A stretch of DNA of 22,776 nt from JBOGOC01 sp050747525 (GCA_050747525.1 JBOGOC010000049.1:1-22776), one strand, 5' to 3'. Positions 8,304 to 15,919 are shown, counted from the stretch's first letter. Notes: generated from the letters alone by a model not told the origin. Made by a program: numbers and translations.

Positions 8304-9212
8304 ATGCTCGTTCGCACCATCGCCTGCCGCACCCTGCTGAACCGCACGGGCGGATTCCTGTCGGCCTTCACCCACACGCTCAATCCCTATGGCGGATGCT
8401 CGTACGGCTCGACCCTGTGCGGGATGCCCGACTACGCGCCCGAGATCCTGCGCGCGCGCGGAGAGCGCCGGCCCTGGGGATCGTGGCTGGACGTGAAGGA
8501 CAACGCTCCGCAGGTGTACGAGGCCGAGCACGATCGCATCCGGCGCAGCACGAAGCCCGATCTGCGCATCTACATGAGCTCGGTGACCGATCCCTACGTG
8601 CCGCAGGAGCGCCGCTACCGGGTCACGCGCCGGCTGCTGCGGGCCATGATCGAGCGGCCTCCGGACGTGCTGGCCCTGCAGACCCACACTCCCTGTCCCC
8701 TGTGGGATCTCGAGGCGCTCGAGAGTCTCGCCGCGCGCTGCCGCCTCTCGGTGCAGATCAGCGTGGAGACCGATTGCGAGGACCTCGGGCCGGGGTTTCC
8801 ACGCCACGCGTTCACCGTGGAGAGCCGCCTGGCGGCCCTCGCGCAGCTGAAGGAGGCGGGGCTGCACGCGGTGGGGGTGGTGGCGCCTCTGTGGCCGCTC
8901 GACGATCCGGCCGGGTTCGCCCGGCGCCTGGAGCGGGCCTGCAGCTTCGTCGTGCTGGACCACTACCTGCTGGGGGACGGCTCGCCGGGCGGGGCGCGCA
9001 CCGCGCGCCGCGAGGTGGCCCCGGGAGAGACCTTTCCCCAGCGCCTGTGCGCCGCGGGCTTCGCCTCGTGGACGACGCTCCAGACCTTCGAGGGGGTGGC
9101 CGGGATCTTCCGTGGCATCCTGGGAGAGCGCCTCGGGATCTCCAGGGAGGGCTTCGCGCGCGCAGCCGGCCTCGGCGTCACCGGTGCTAGGATCATCAGC
9201 GAGGACCCATGA
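8304..9212 (+). CDS. Radical-SAM/SPL-like protein with altered CX3CX2C motif
   Basis: This 302-residue protein resembles the COG1533 (spore photoproduct lyase-like) branch of radical SAM proteins. It has FTHTLNPYGGCSYG, YMSSVTDPYVPQE (compare the usual SVTDPYQPxE), LALQTHTPC, and SVQISVETD. These proteins normally have NPYxGCxHGCxYC; here the motif reads C32-SYG-S36-TL-C39, so the middle cysteine is serine (codon TCG). Either the 4Fe-4S cluster is bound differently or the protein no longer does radical chemistry. It follows speB by 17 nt and overlaps the next methyltransferase gene as ATGA. The substrate is unknown. The ATG at 8304 is the first in-frame ATG after the speB stop. Confidence 0.75.
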   Translation: MLVRTIACRTLLNRTGGFLSAFTHTLNPYGGCSYGSTLCGMPDYAPEILRARGERRPWGSWLDVKDNAPQVYEAEHDRIRRSTKPDLRIYMSSVTDPYVPQERRYRVTRRLLRAMIERPPDVLALQTHTPCPLWDLEALESLAARCRLSVQISVETDCEDLGPGFPRHAFTVESRLAALAQLKEAGLHAVGVVAPLWPLDDPAGFARRLERACSFVVLDHYLLGDGSPGGARTARREVAPGETFPQRLCAAGFASWTTLQTFEGVAGIFRGILGERLGISREGFARAAGLGVTGARIISEDP

Positions 9213-10015
9213 TCGCCGCCACGTTTTCCTGCGATGTCTGTTTCGGATCGGATCTGCAGGCCTACCCCGCCATGACGTCATGCGGCCGGGCCCTATGGCG
9301 TTGCGCGGGGTGCGGCCTGGTGGCCGCCAGTCCGTCGCGAGCCCCCGACGATCCGCTGCAGTCACCTTCCCGCGAGGCGCGCGACGAGGAGAGACGCGCG
9401 GCCGCCGTGCGCCGCCTGCTCCCCTCCGGGCGCGTGCTGGACGTGGGGTGCGGGACCGGCGTGTTCCTGGCCGCCCTCGAGCCCGAATTGTACGTGGTGA
9501 CCGGGCTGGAGCAGGACGACGGCAGCGCCATCCTGGCCCGCGAGCGGCTGCAATCGGTGGGGGCCAGGGGGAGCGTTCTGGTCGGTGAGCTTCGCGACAG
9601 CAGGCTCCCCTCGGAGTCGTTCGACCTGGTGGCGCTGTTCGGCCACCTGGCCCGCAGCGCGTCCCCACGGGCCACCCTGATGGAGGTGTCGCGGCTGTTA
9701 CACCCGGGCGGGCACGTCATGATCGAGACCCCCAGCCTCGACTCGCTCACCGCCCGGCTGCGGGGGACCCATTGGCGGCCGCTTCACGACCCGCGCGCCG
9801 ACTACTTCTTCACGCCCGCCACGCTGCGCCGTCTGGTGGTCAGCTGCGGTTTCGAGCCGGGCCCCACCCGTCCGCCGATGCCGGCGGGGTGGCCGCATCC
9901 GGGCACGCTGGTGCACGTCGCCCGCAAGGCCGGTCAGCCGGTCCGGCTGCTCGAGCCGGCGGATCTTGCCGAGGCCATCCCCTCGATCTCCTCGCCCCTG
10001 GGCGCTCTCCAGTAG
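9209..10015 (+). CDS. Class I SAM methyltransferase with N-terminal zinc ribbon
   Basis: This 268-residue protein begins with two CxxC pairs (C8/C11 and C32/C35), a zinc-ribbon-like module of about 40 residues. A Rossmann-fold methyltransferase follows: motif I VLDVGCGTG (residues 76-84), acidic TGLEQDD near 98-104, SFDLVALFGHLAR at motif IV, and a late LLHPGGHVMIETPS. The layout matches Methyltransf_23-like proteins whose substrates are often small molecules or sugars. The substrate here cannot be told. The gene overlaps the radical-SAM-like gene by ATGA, so the two are probably translated together and may act on one substrate. Confidence 0.82.
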   Translation: MIAATFSCDVCFGSDLQAYPAMTSCGRALWRCAGCGLVAASPSRAPDDPLQSPSREARDEERRAAAVRRLLPSGRVLDVGCGTGVFLAALEPELYVVTGLEQDDGSAILARERLQSVGARGSVLVGELRDSRLPSESFDLVALFGHLARSASPRATLMEVSRLLHPGGHVMIETPSLDSLTARLRGTHWRPLHDPRADYFFTPATLRRLVVSCGFEPGPTRPPMPAGWPHPGTLVHVARKAGQPVRLLEPADLAEAIPSISSPLGALQ

Positions 10016-10075
10016 CGAAGGCACCCTCAACGCCGTATCTTTCCTGACGTGTGGTCGTCATCTGCGGGAGGTGCC

Positions 10076-10894
10076 ATGAGCGCCTGGGTCCACACGTTTG
10101 TTGCGTTTCTGGTGTGCACACTGACCGGCGTAGCGCAGCAGCCCGATCACGTGCTGCGGCCGGATACGTACGCCCGGGGACCCGCGACCGAGGCCGAGGC
10201 CCACGCCCACCGCATCATCGAGCGGGCCATCCGGGCTCACGGCGGCCGGGAGGCCTGGCAGGGCAAGAAGGACGCCTCCTTCACCACGACCTGGACCCAC
10301 TATCAGCAGGGCCGTCCGCGCTTCAGCAGCCGGTACGTCGTGAAATTCCCCACCACGCCGGGCCCCCGCCGCGTCATCGTGGAAGCCGAGGAGAACGGCA
10401 AGCCGGTGATCATGGGGATGTCGGGGGTGCGCTCCTGGTTCGTGGTGGGAGGAGAGCCGCGCGACGACGCCGCGTCGCTGCGCGCCAACCGGGCGTTCGT
10501 GAAGAAGGCCTACGGCCTGCTGGCCGTGCCTTTCATGCTGGACGACCCGTCGTGCCGCTTCCTCTACGACGGGCACGAGGTGCGGGGCGGGATCGACATG
10601 GATCGCGTGCGGGCGGAGTGCGGGCTGGAGCCTTCGACGCTGCTCCTGTTCGAGAGCCATGACGGGCGGCTGGCCGGCCTGGGGAGCGCGGTGACCTCGC
10701 CTCCCACGTCCACTCTGGGCGAGGCTCACGACTACGAAGTGGTGCAGGGGATCGCCATCCCGCGGATGCAGACGTTCGACCGGGTCGATCCCTCCACGGG
10801 CGAGGTGTCGCGCGCGCTGTCGGTGAGCGTGCACGACGTCCGGTTCGACAATGGATTCCCCGCGGAGATGTTCGAGCCCCCCGCCGTCCCCTGA
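10076..10894 (+). CDS. Secreted protein of unknown function, LolA-like fold suspected
   Basis: This 272-residue protein starts with a short signal peptide (about residues 1-20, ending near GVAQQ). The mature part has HRIIERAIRAHGGREAWQGKKDASFTTTW, a pattern found at the start of beta-rich periplasmic proteins related to outer-membrane lipoprotein-sorting factors. The remainder looks like repeated strands (RFSSRYVVKFP, RRVIVEAEENGKPVIMG, SVHDVRFDNGFPAEMFEPP). The last segment, ending in FPAEMFEPP, is common in LolA-like and related secreted proteins. I do not recognise a specific function. The ATG is chosen for GGGAGG 4 nt upstream; a GTG 27 nt earlier is in frame but lacks this. It follows the methyltransferase gene after 60 nt. 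Confidence 0.65.
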   Translation: MSAWVHTFVAFLVCTLTGVAQQPDHVLRPDTYARGPATEAEAHAHRIIERAIRAHGGREAWQGKKDASFTTTWTHYQQGRPRFSSRYVVKFPTTPGPRRVIVEAEENGKPVIMGMSGVRSWFVVGGEPRDDAASLRANRAFVKKAYGLLAVPFMLDDPSCRFLYDGHEVRGGIDMDRVRAECGLEPSTLLLFESHDGRLAGLGSAVTSPPTSTLGEAHDYEVVQGIAIPRMQTFDRVDPSTGEVSRALSVSVHDVRFDNGFPAEMFEPPAVP

Positions 10895-10901
10895 GCGGCC
10901 G

Positions 10902-10907
10902 TATAAT
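10902..10907 (+). promoter_or_regulatory. Consensus -10 box, probable leaderless start
   Basis: A perfect TATAAT lies 6 nt before the ATG at 10914 and just after the stop codon at 10894. Transcription would begin at or next to the ATG. No good -35 box is visible at 17 nt, and there is no Shine-Dalgarno sequence. Confidence 0.5.
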
Positions 10908-10913
10908 CGGCCC

Positions 10914-11189
10914 ATGAAGGTGCCGCGCTCCACCCGTACCTACCGCTGCTCGCCGTCCCAGGTGCGCGACGCCATGGACGAGATCCGCGCCATGGGAGGG
11001 ACGGTGACGGGATCGGAGAGCGAAGGGGAGGCGGTCATCCCCACGCCTCTGGGGAAGGTGGAGGGACGCTACACGTTCGACGGGGAAGAGTTGAACGTGA
11101 CCCTCACGCACAGGCCGGCGATGGTCCCCGAGTCCCTCATCTGGGAGCGCCTCGACGAGAAGTGCGGCCCTCCTGTCGGCAGGGCGTGA
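10914..11189 (+). CDS. Small conserved-looking protein, function unknown
   Basis: The product is 91 residues, probably cytosolic, with no signal peptide or membrane segment. It reads as a helix (QVRDAMDEIRAMGG) followed by alternating strands (TVTGSESEGEAVIPT, GKVEGRYTFDGEELNVTLTHRP) and a final amphipathic helix (ESLIWERLDEKC). The helix-strands-helix pattern is like small proteins annotated as PHA-system or SRPBCC-like, but I cannot assign it. The ATG is preceded by TATAAT and no ribosome site, suggesting its own leaderless transcript. Its stop overlaps the GTG start of the nuclease gene (GTGA), so the two should be translated together. Confidence 0.65.
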   Translation: MKVPRSTRTYRCSPSQVRDAMDEIRAMGGTVTGSESEGEAVIPTPLGKVEGRYTFDGEELNVTLTHRPAMVPESLIWERLDEKCGPPVGRA

Positions 11190-12073
11190 AGCCGCACGCC
11201 GCCGCCGCAGCCCTCGCCGCACTCCTGACGCTGGCCCCCTCCACGGCGTGGGGATGGGGGTTCGACGCTCACCGCATCGTGAGCCAGAGCGCCGTGGCCG
11301 CCCTCCCCGAGCCGCTTCACGCCTTCTACCTGGCGCACGCCCGCCGCGTCTCGGACGCCAGCATCGAGCCCGACAGCCTGCTCAGGAAGCGGGACGGCGA
11401 GGCGGAGGAGCGCCGCCACTACCTCGATCTGGACGAGCTGAGCCGCCCTCCCTTCGACGACATCCCGGCGGCCCGCGCGGCGGCGCGCTCCTGCTACGGG
11501 GCGGCCCGCCTGCAGGAGGCCGGCGATCTGCCGTGGCGCGTGGAGGACCTGTGCGCGGACCTCACCGCCGCCTTCGCCCGGCGCGACGGCAAGGAGGCCG
11601 CGCGCCTGTCGGGCTGGCTCGCCCACTACGTGGCCGACGCCTACCAGCCTCTGCACACAACGCGCAACCACGATGGCCAGCTGAGCGGCAACCGCGGCGT
11701 GCACGCGGCATTCGAGTCCGACATGATCGGCCGTGCCAAGCCGGCGTATCGCGAGCGGGCCAGGCTTCCGGCCGGCTTTGCGCCCCGCGCCATCGACGAC
11801 CCCGCGCGGTTCCTGCTCGACGAGATGAAGCGGGCCTACGATCGGGTGGACGACGTGCTCCAGGCGGATGCCCAGGCCATGTTGCTGGTCAAGAAGCAGG
11901 ACAAGGACTACTTCGAGAGCCTCGAGGCCCGGGCGGGAGAACTGGCCGGATCGCAGATGCGGGAGGCGGCGGCCACGGTGGCCAGCCTGTGGCACACCGC
12001 CTGGGTGCGTGCCGGGCGTCCCGACCTTCCCGCGCCGCGCGGCGCGAAGGGGGTCAGGGCAGAGAAGCCTTGA
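11186..12073 (+). CDS. Secreted S1/P1-type zinc nuclease family protein
   Basis: This 295-residue protein matches the S1/P1 nuclease/phospholipase C family of three-zinc phosphoesterases, which cleave single-stranded nucleic acid or phospholipid outside the cytoplasm. A signal peptide is followed by WGFDAHRIV. Family members use the mature N-terminal tryptophan and a histidine five residues later as zinc ligands, here W24 and H29. The other hallmark is WLAHYVADAYQPLHTTRN, then GNRGVHAAFESDMI, supplying His/Asp ligands. The GTG at 11186 overlaps the previous stop as GTGA; another GTG at 11162 would add eight residues. The 3' end overlaps gpsA by 20 nt tail to tail. A phospholipase C role cannot be excluded. 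Confidence 0.83.
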   Translation: MKPHAAAAALAALLTLAPSTAWGWGFDAHRIVSQSAVAALPEPLHAFYLAHARRVSDASIEPDSLLRKRDGEAEERRHYLDLDELSRPPFDDIPAARAAARSCYGAARLQEAGDLPWRVEDLCADLTAAFARRDGKEAARLSGWLAHYVADAYQPLHTTRNHDGQLSGNRGVHAAFESDMIGRAKPAYRERARLPAGFAPRAIDDPARFLLDEMKRAYDRVDDVLQADAQAMLLVKKQDKDYFESLEARAGELAGSQMREAAATVASLWHTAWVRAGRPDLPAPRGAKGVRAEKP

Positions 12074-13052
12074 TGATGGCTTCGGGCTTCTCTTCCCCGT
12101 TGATGATGCGGTGAATCGTCTCGCCCAGCGGGATGCGCAGCTTGTTCCTCTCGGCGAGATCGTGGGCGCACTGCGCCGCGTCCACCCCTTCGGTCACCGA
12201 GACCATGCCGCGTGTGACATCGGCCACGCGATGCCCGCGGCCCAGGTGCTCCCCCAGGGTGCGGTTGCGGCTGTGCCCGCTGGTGGCCGTCACCAGCAGG
12301 TCCCCGACGCCCGACAGGCCGTACAGGGTGGAGGCCTTCCCCCCCAGGGCCCGCGCGCACACGACCATCTCGGCCAGGGCCCGGGTCAGCATGGCGGCCT
12401 TGGTGTTCTGCCCCAGCTGCATGCCGTCGCAGATGCCGGCGCCGATGGCGTACAGGTTCTTGAAGGTCCCTCCCGCCTCCACGCCCGGCAGATCGCGCCG
12501 GACCTTGAAGCGGAACCGGCGCGTCGTGAGCGCGGCGCGCACGGCTCTGGCCGCGGCCACGTCGTTGGACGCGACGTCCACGCCGGTGGGGATGTTCTGC
12601 CCCAGCTCGGGCGCCAGGGAGGGCCCTGACACCGCCGCGATGCTCGGCCGCAGCGGCTCGGGCAGCTCCTCGGCCACCACCTGCGACATCCTGAGCAGCG
12701 ACCCCTGCTCCAGCCCCTTGGCGGTGCTCACCACCACGGCCCCGTGGGGGACGTGGGGCGCCGCCCGCCGCGCGACCGTGCGCACGACGTGCGACGGCAC
12801 GGCGATGATCACCAGGGTTGCCCCTTCCAGCGCCGCCTCCAGGTCGAGCGTGATCTCCACCTCCCGCGGGACCTTGATGCCGGGAAGGTACTTGACGTTC
12901 TCGCGGTAGGATCGGAGCGACGCCGCCACGTCCTCCTCGATGGTCCACAACGAGAACTGGCGGCCGGTCTTCCACAGGCCCGCGGCCAGCGCGGTCCCCA
13001 GGCTTCCGGCCCCCAGGATGGCGACCCTGCCGTTCTGCCCGGGGCCCGTCAT
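12054..13052 (-). CDS. gpsA: Glycerol-3-phosphate dehydrogenase [NAD(P)+]
   Basis: GpsA reduces dihydroxyacetone phosphate to sn-glycerol-3-phosphate, the backbone of phospholipids, in the cytoplasm. The 332-residue protein has the NAD(P)-binding GAGSLGTALA (G14, G16, G19) and the conserved lysines K112 in STAKGLE and K198 in GGTFKNLYAIGAG. The signature GVGDLLVTATSGHSRNRTLG follows near residues 248-267. Length and motifs are typical. Its ATG overlaps the stop of the phosphodiesterase gene (ATGA), which suggests co-translation. Both products deal with glycerol-3-phosphate. Its 3' end overlaps the nuclease gene by 20 nt in the opposite orientation. Confidence 0.96.
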   Translation of the reverse strand: MTGPGQNGRVAILGAGSLGTALAAGLWKTGRQFSLWTIEEDVAASLRSYRENVKYLPGIKVPREVEITLDLEAALEGATLVIIAVPSHVVRTVARRAAPHVPHGAVVVSTAKGLEQGSLLRMSQVVAEELPEPLRPSIAAVSGPSLAPELGQNIPTGVDVASNDVAAARAVRAALTTRRFRFKVRRDLPGVEAGGTFKNLYAIGAGICDGMQLGQNTKAAMLTRALAEMVVCARALGGKASTLYGLSGVGDLLVTATSGHSRNRTLGEHLGRGHRVADVTRGMVSVTEGVDAAQCAHDLAERNKLRIPLGETIHRIINGEEKPEAIIKASLP

Positions 13053-13789
13053 CGGCGCCCCGTCAGCCTGTCCGGATAGTCGGTGAAGAACCCGTCCACT
13101 CCCATCTGGCTCAGGTCGTCCATCGTGCTCCTTTCGTTCACGGTGAAGGCGAGCACCTTCATGTGATGGCGGTGGCACACGTCCACCAGCTCGGGTGTGA
13201 CGAGGCTCGCGTTGGGGTTGATGGCGTGGCAGCCCAGCAGGTCGGCCCGGCGGGCCGCATCGGTGGGGAACCGCACGTCGCGGAAGAGCAGCAGGGCGCG
13301 GCGGGCGCCCGGTGCCGCCCGCGCCACGGCGGACAGCACGTCCTCGTGAGGAGAGGAGATGACGGCCCGCCCCAGGCCGCCTCGATGCTCCAGCACCTCC
13401 ATCAGGCGAGCGATCTGCCTCGGGGTGATGGGGCGGTAGTCCTTGATCTCGGCGTGCAGCTCGATCGGGGGAGGCACGATGCGCCCCACGTCGTCCACCA
13501 GCGGAAGGCGCTGGCCTCTCCAGGCGGCCCCGTGACGGAAACCCAGGTCGAAGCCGCTCAGTCGCGAGGCGCTGTGATCGCTCACCCGTGCGGCCACCCC
13601 GGCCATCCTCTCCAGGGTCTCGTCGTGCAGCACCACCGGCTCGTCGTCGGAGGTGAACTGGACGTCGAACTCCACGCCGTCCACCCCCATGCCCACGGCC
13701 GCGCTGAAGGATGCGGGGGTGTTCTCGGGCGCGTGCCCGGCCGCGCCGCGATGACCGATGATCCAGGGGCCCGCCCTGTTCTCGCCGAT
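13049..13789 (-). CDS. Glycerophosphodiester phosphodiesterase, possible AUC start
   Basis: The protein is a GlpQ/UgpQ-like phosphodiesterase that hydrolyses glycerophosphodiesters to glycerol-3-phosphate and an alcohol. Numbered from the proposed start (246 residues), it has the N-terminal GHRGAAGHAPENTPASF (catalytic H13), metal ligands in GVEFDV (E40, D42), the second catalytic histidine H55 in VVLHDETLER, ELHAEIKD, and a C-terminal VLAFTVNE and GVDGFFTDYPD. No signal peptide is visible, so it is probably cytoplasmic. The first conventional start, GTG at 13696, would remove HRGA and PENT and give a dead enzyme. In frame, ATC at 13789 sits 7 nt after GAAGGAGG. The gene leads into gpsA through ATGA. 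A sequence error at the start codon is the main alternative. Confidence 0.85.
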   Translation of the reverse strand: MGENRAGPWIIGHRGAAGHAPENTPASFSAAVGMGVDGVEFDVQFTSDDEPVVLHDETLERMAGVAARVSDHSASRLSGFDLGFRHGAAWRGQRLPLVDDVGRIVPPPIELHAEIKDYRPITPRQIARLMEVLEHRGGLGRAVISSPHEDVLSAVARAAPGARRALLLFRDVRFPTDAARRADLLGCHAINPNASLVTPELVDVCHRHHMKVLAFTVNERSTMDDLSQMGVDGFFTDYPDRLTGRR

Positions 13790-13796
13790 GACGATG

Positions 13797-13804
13797 CCTC
13801 CTTC
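13797..13804 (-). promoter_or_regulatory. Strong ribosome binding site before a non-standard start
   Basis: On the minus strand this reads GAAGGAGG, an almost full complement of the 16S rRNA tail. Seven nucleotides later comes ATC in the phosphodiesterase frame. The nearest other in-frame codons are ATC and GTC at 1 and 4 nt. There is no ATG, GTG or TTG in any frame before the HRGA motif. Confidence 0.7.
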
Positions 13805-13815
13805 GAGACCGCGCT

Positions 13816-13844
13816 ATTGTCCACACCGGAAGTCGGCGGCGCAA
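13816..13844 (-). promoter_or_regulatory. Sigma-70-like promoter for phosphodiesterase-gpsA
   Basis: Read on the minus strand, TTGCGC (13844-13839) is separated by exactly 17 nt from GACAAT (13821-13816). Transcription would start near 13809, giving a 5' leader of about 20 nt that contains the GAAGGAGG site. The arrangement fixes the start codon to a short interval. Confidence 0.5.
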
Positions 13845-13867
13845 CCATAGCCGCCCCCGTCGGCCTC

Positions 13868-13897
13868 TTGACGGGGGTCGCGGGAACGAACGATAAT
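13868..13897 (+). promoter_or_regulatory. Sigma-70-like promoter for the carbamoyltransferase module
   Basis: TTGACG (13868-13873) is followed after 18 nt by GATAAT (13892-13897). The GTG of the downstream gene begins 7 nt after the -10 box, so the transcript should start at or next to the start codon. It is divergent from the phosphodiesterase promoter, 23 nt away. Confidence 0.6.
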
Positions 13898-13904
13898 CGC
13901 CGCG

Positions 13905-14144
13905 GTGAGTCGATACTTTCGCAGGATCTACGAATACTGGCTGGCGTTCGGCCACGCCATCGGGGCCGTCATGACGCCGGTGCAGCTGCTGCTCGTCTAC
14001 GGCGTGGTCTTTGGCTCCGCCAGGCTGGGGACGGTCCTGGCGCGCAAGGACCTCCTGGATCGCCGGTTCCTGCCGCGCCCTTCCTTCTGGCGCAAGCGGC
14101 CGATCGAGCCCCCCACCCTCGAGTCGGCCCGACATCAGTTCTAA
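13905..14144 (+). CDS. Small SxtJ-like membrane protein
   Basis: The product is 79 residues with one clear hydrophobic segment (about 17-40, including AIGAVMTPVQLLLVYGVVFG). The C-terminal tail is basic and ends its conserved-looking part in RPSFWRKRP. The pattern of YW before the membrane segment, a TPV stretch, a lost-glycine turn, KDLLDRR and S(F/Y)W resembles the C-terminal half of SxtJ, a small membrane protein often encoded beside SxtI/NodU-type carbamoyltransferases. It would be a shortened version of the family. The GTG start is supported by a promoter whose -10 box ends 7 nt before it. The carbamoyltransferase gene follows after 15 nt. Its biochemical role is unknown. Confidence 0.7.
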   Translation: MSRYFRRIYEYWLAFGHAIGAVMTPVQLLLVYGVVFGSARLGTVLARKDLLDRRFLPRPSFWRKRPIEPPTLESARHQF

Positions 14145-14159
14145 AGCGTTGGCAACTCC

Positions 14160-15899
14160 ATGAACATCCTGGGAATCTCCGCCTTCTATCACGACGCGGC
14201 GGCCTGCCTGCTGCGCGACGGGGAGATCCTGGCCGCCGCCTCGGAAGAGCGTTTCACTCGCAAGAAGCACGACAGCGCCTTCCCCCGCCAGGCGGTGCGC
14301 TACGTCCTGGAGCAAGGCGGCGTCGCCGTGAACGATCTCGATTTCGTGGGCTTCTACGACAAGCCGATTGTGAAATTCGAGCGGATGATCACCACTTACG
14401 TGGCCACCTTCCCCCGGTCCTTCGGGTCATTCCGCCGCGCGATGCCCCTCTGGCTCAAGGAAAAACTGTGGGTGCCGCTGACCATCCGCAAGGAGCTGGA
14501 CTACGACGGCGAGGTGCTGTTCGGAGAGCACCACGTGTCCCACGCCGCCAGCTCGTTCCTGGTCTCCCCGTTCGACGAGGCGGCCATCCTCACGCTGGAC
14601 GGGGTGGGGGAGTGGGCCACGGCCACGCAGGGAGTCGGCCGCGGGCTGGACATCGAGCTGTTCAACGAGATCCGCTTCCCCCACTCGCTGGGGCTCCTGT
14701 ACTCGGCGTTCACCTATTTCCTGGGATTCAAGGTGAACTCGGCCGAGTACAAGGTGATGGGTCTGGCCCCCTACGGACAGCCGCGCTTCTACGACACCAT
14801 CATGAAGGAGCTGATCTCGGTGGCCGAAGACGGCTCATTCAAGATGAACATGGACTACTTTGCCTACGACCACGGCCTCACCATGACCGACGGTGCGTTC
14901 AGCCGTCTGTTCGACATTCCCGTGCGCGGAGGGGAGGGGCCGCTCGAGCAGGTGCACAAGGACCTGGCCGCGTCCATCCAGAAGGTCACCGAGGAGGTCA
15001 TGCTGCGCCAGGCCCGCGACCTGAACCGCCGCACCGGCCTGACCAGGCTCTGCATGGCGGGCGGGGTGGCGCTCAACTGCGTGGCCAACGGCCGCGTCCA
15101 GCGCGAAACTCCGTTCAAGGACATCTTCATCCAGCCGGCGGCCGGAGATGCCGGCGGCGCAGTGGGCGTGGCCGCGTGGATCTACCACACCCTCCAGCGC
15201 CAGCCCCGCCGGCGCGTCTGGGAGCATGCCTACCTGGGCCCCGAGTACTCCAGCGACGAGGTACGGGCGTACCTGGACCGCCAGGGCCAGGCCTACATCG
15301 AACACGATCGCGACGAGCTGCTCGAGCTGACCGCGCGGCTCATCGACGAACAGAACGTGGTCGGGTGGTTCCAGGGACGCATGGAGTTCGGGCCGCGCGC
15401 GCTGGGGGCCCGCTCCATCCTGGCCGACGCCCGCAACCCGGCCAACAAGGACGTCGTGAACCTCAAGATCAAGTTCCGGGAGTCATTCCGGCCGTTCGCG
15501 CCCACGGTCCTGGCGGAGCGGTCCTCGGAGTACTTCGAGATGGAGTGCGAGAGTCCCTACATGCTCCTGGTGGCACAGGTGCGCGAGGACCGCCGCCACA
15601 TCCCCTCGGTCACCCATGTGGACGGGTCGGCCCGCATCCAGACCATCCGCCGCGATCAGAACGAGCTGTACTACGACCTTATCAAGGCGTTCGAGCAGCG
15701 CACCGGCTGCCCGGTCATCATCAACACGTCGTTCAACGTCCGCGGTGAGCCGATCGTGTGCAGCCCGCACGATGCCTATCTCTGCTTCATGCGGACCCAC
15801 ATGGATTATCTGGTCATGGATCGGTTCGTGCTGGACAAGCGCAGCATGAAGCCGCTTCCCGACGACATCGACTGGCAGCGCGAGTTCGAGCTGGACTGA
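14160..15899 (+). CDS. NodU/CmcH/SxtI-type carbamoyltransferase
   Basis: This 579-residue enzyme should transfer a carbamoyl group from carbamoyl phosphate, through carbamoyl-AMP, to a hydroxyl of an unknown acceptor. The N-terminal Kae1/TsaD-like domain begins MNILGISAFYHDAAA (H11) and has SEERFTRKKHDSAFP, the metal-site motif GEHHVSHAASSF (H124, H125, H128) and LTLDGVGEWAT (D147). LCMAGGVALNCVANGRV follows near residue 297. The C-terminal domain opens with GRMEFGPRALGARSILADAR (from about 407) and ends with the INTSFNVRGEPIV stretch. Length is normal. Known relatives act on Nod factors, cephamycin, saxitoxin and sugars; no such biosynthetic cluster is nearby. Flanking genes are small membrane proteins, suggesting a membrane-associated complex. 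Confidence 0.95.
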   Translation: MNILGISAFYHDAAACLLRDGEILAAASEERFTRKKHDSAFPRQAVRYVLEQGGVAVNDLDFVGFYDKPIVKFERMITTYVATFPRSFGSFRRAMPLWLKEKLWVPLTIRKELDYDGEVLFGEHHVSHAASSFLVSPFDEAAILTLDGVGEWATATQGVGRGLDIELFNEIRFPHSLGLLYSAFTYFLGFKVNSAEYKVMGLAPYGQPRFYDTIMKELISVAEDGSFKMNMDYFAYDHGLTMTDGAFSRLFDIPVRGGEGPLEQVHKDLAASIQKVTEEVMLRQARDLNRRTGLTRLCMAGGVALNCVANGRVQRETPFKDIFIQPAAGDAGGAVGVAAWIYHTLQRQPRRRVWEHAYLGPEYSSDEVRAYLDRQGQAYIEHDRDELLELTARLIDEQNVVGWFQGRMEFGPRALGARSILADARNPANKDVVNLKIKFRESFRPFAPTVLAERSSEYFEMECESPYMLLVAQVREDRRHIPSVTHVDGSARIQTIRRDQNELYYDLIKAFEQRTGCPVIINTSFNVRGEPIVCSPHDAYLCFMRTHMDYLVMDRFVLDKRSMKPLPDDIDWQREFELD

Positions 15900-15919
15900 G
15901 GATCTGGGGGAATCACACG

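Larger units (their letters stand above)
13790..13904. promoter_or_regulatory. Divergent regulatory region, phosphodiesterase/carbamoyltransferase
   Basis: This 115-nt gap holds two outward-facing sigma-70-like promoters 23 nt apart, one for phosphodiesterase-gpsA and one for the SxtJ-like/carbamoyltransferase genes. I see no clear operator palindrome between them. Confidence 0.5.

Noticed and set aside
13163..15748. An 861-codon open frame on the plus strand
   Set aside because: It runs across the antisense of the phosphodiesterase, the divergent promoter region and out of frame through the carbamoyltransferase; composition is shadow-like.
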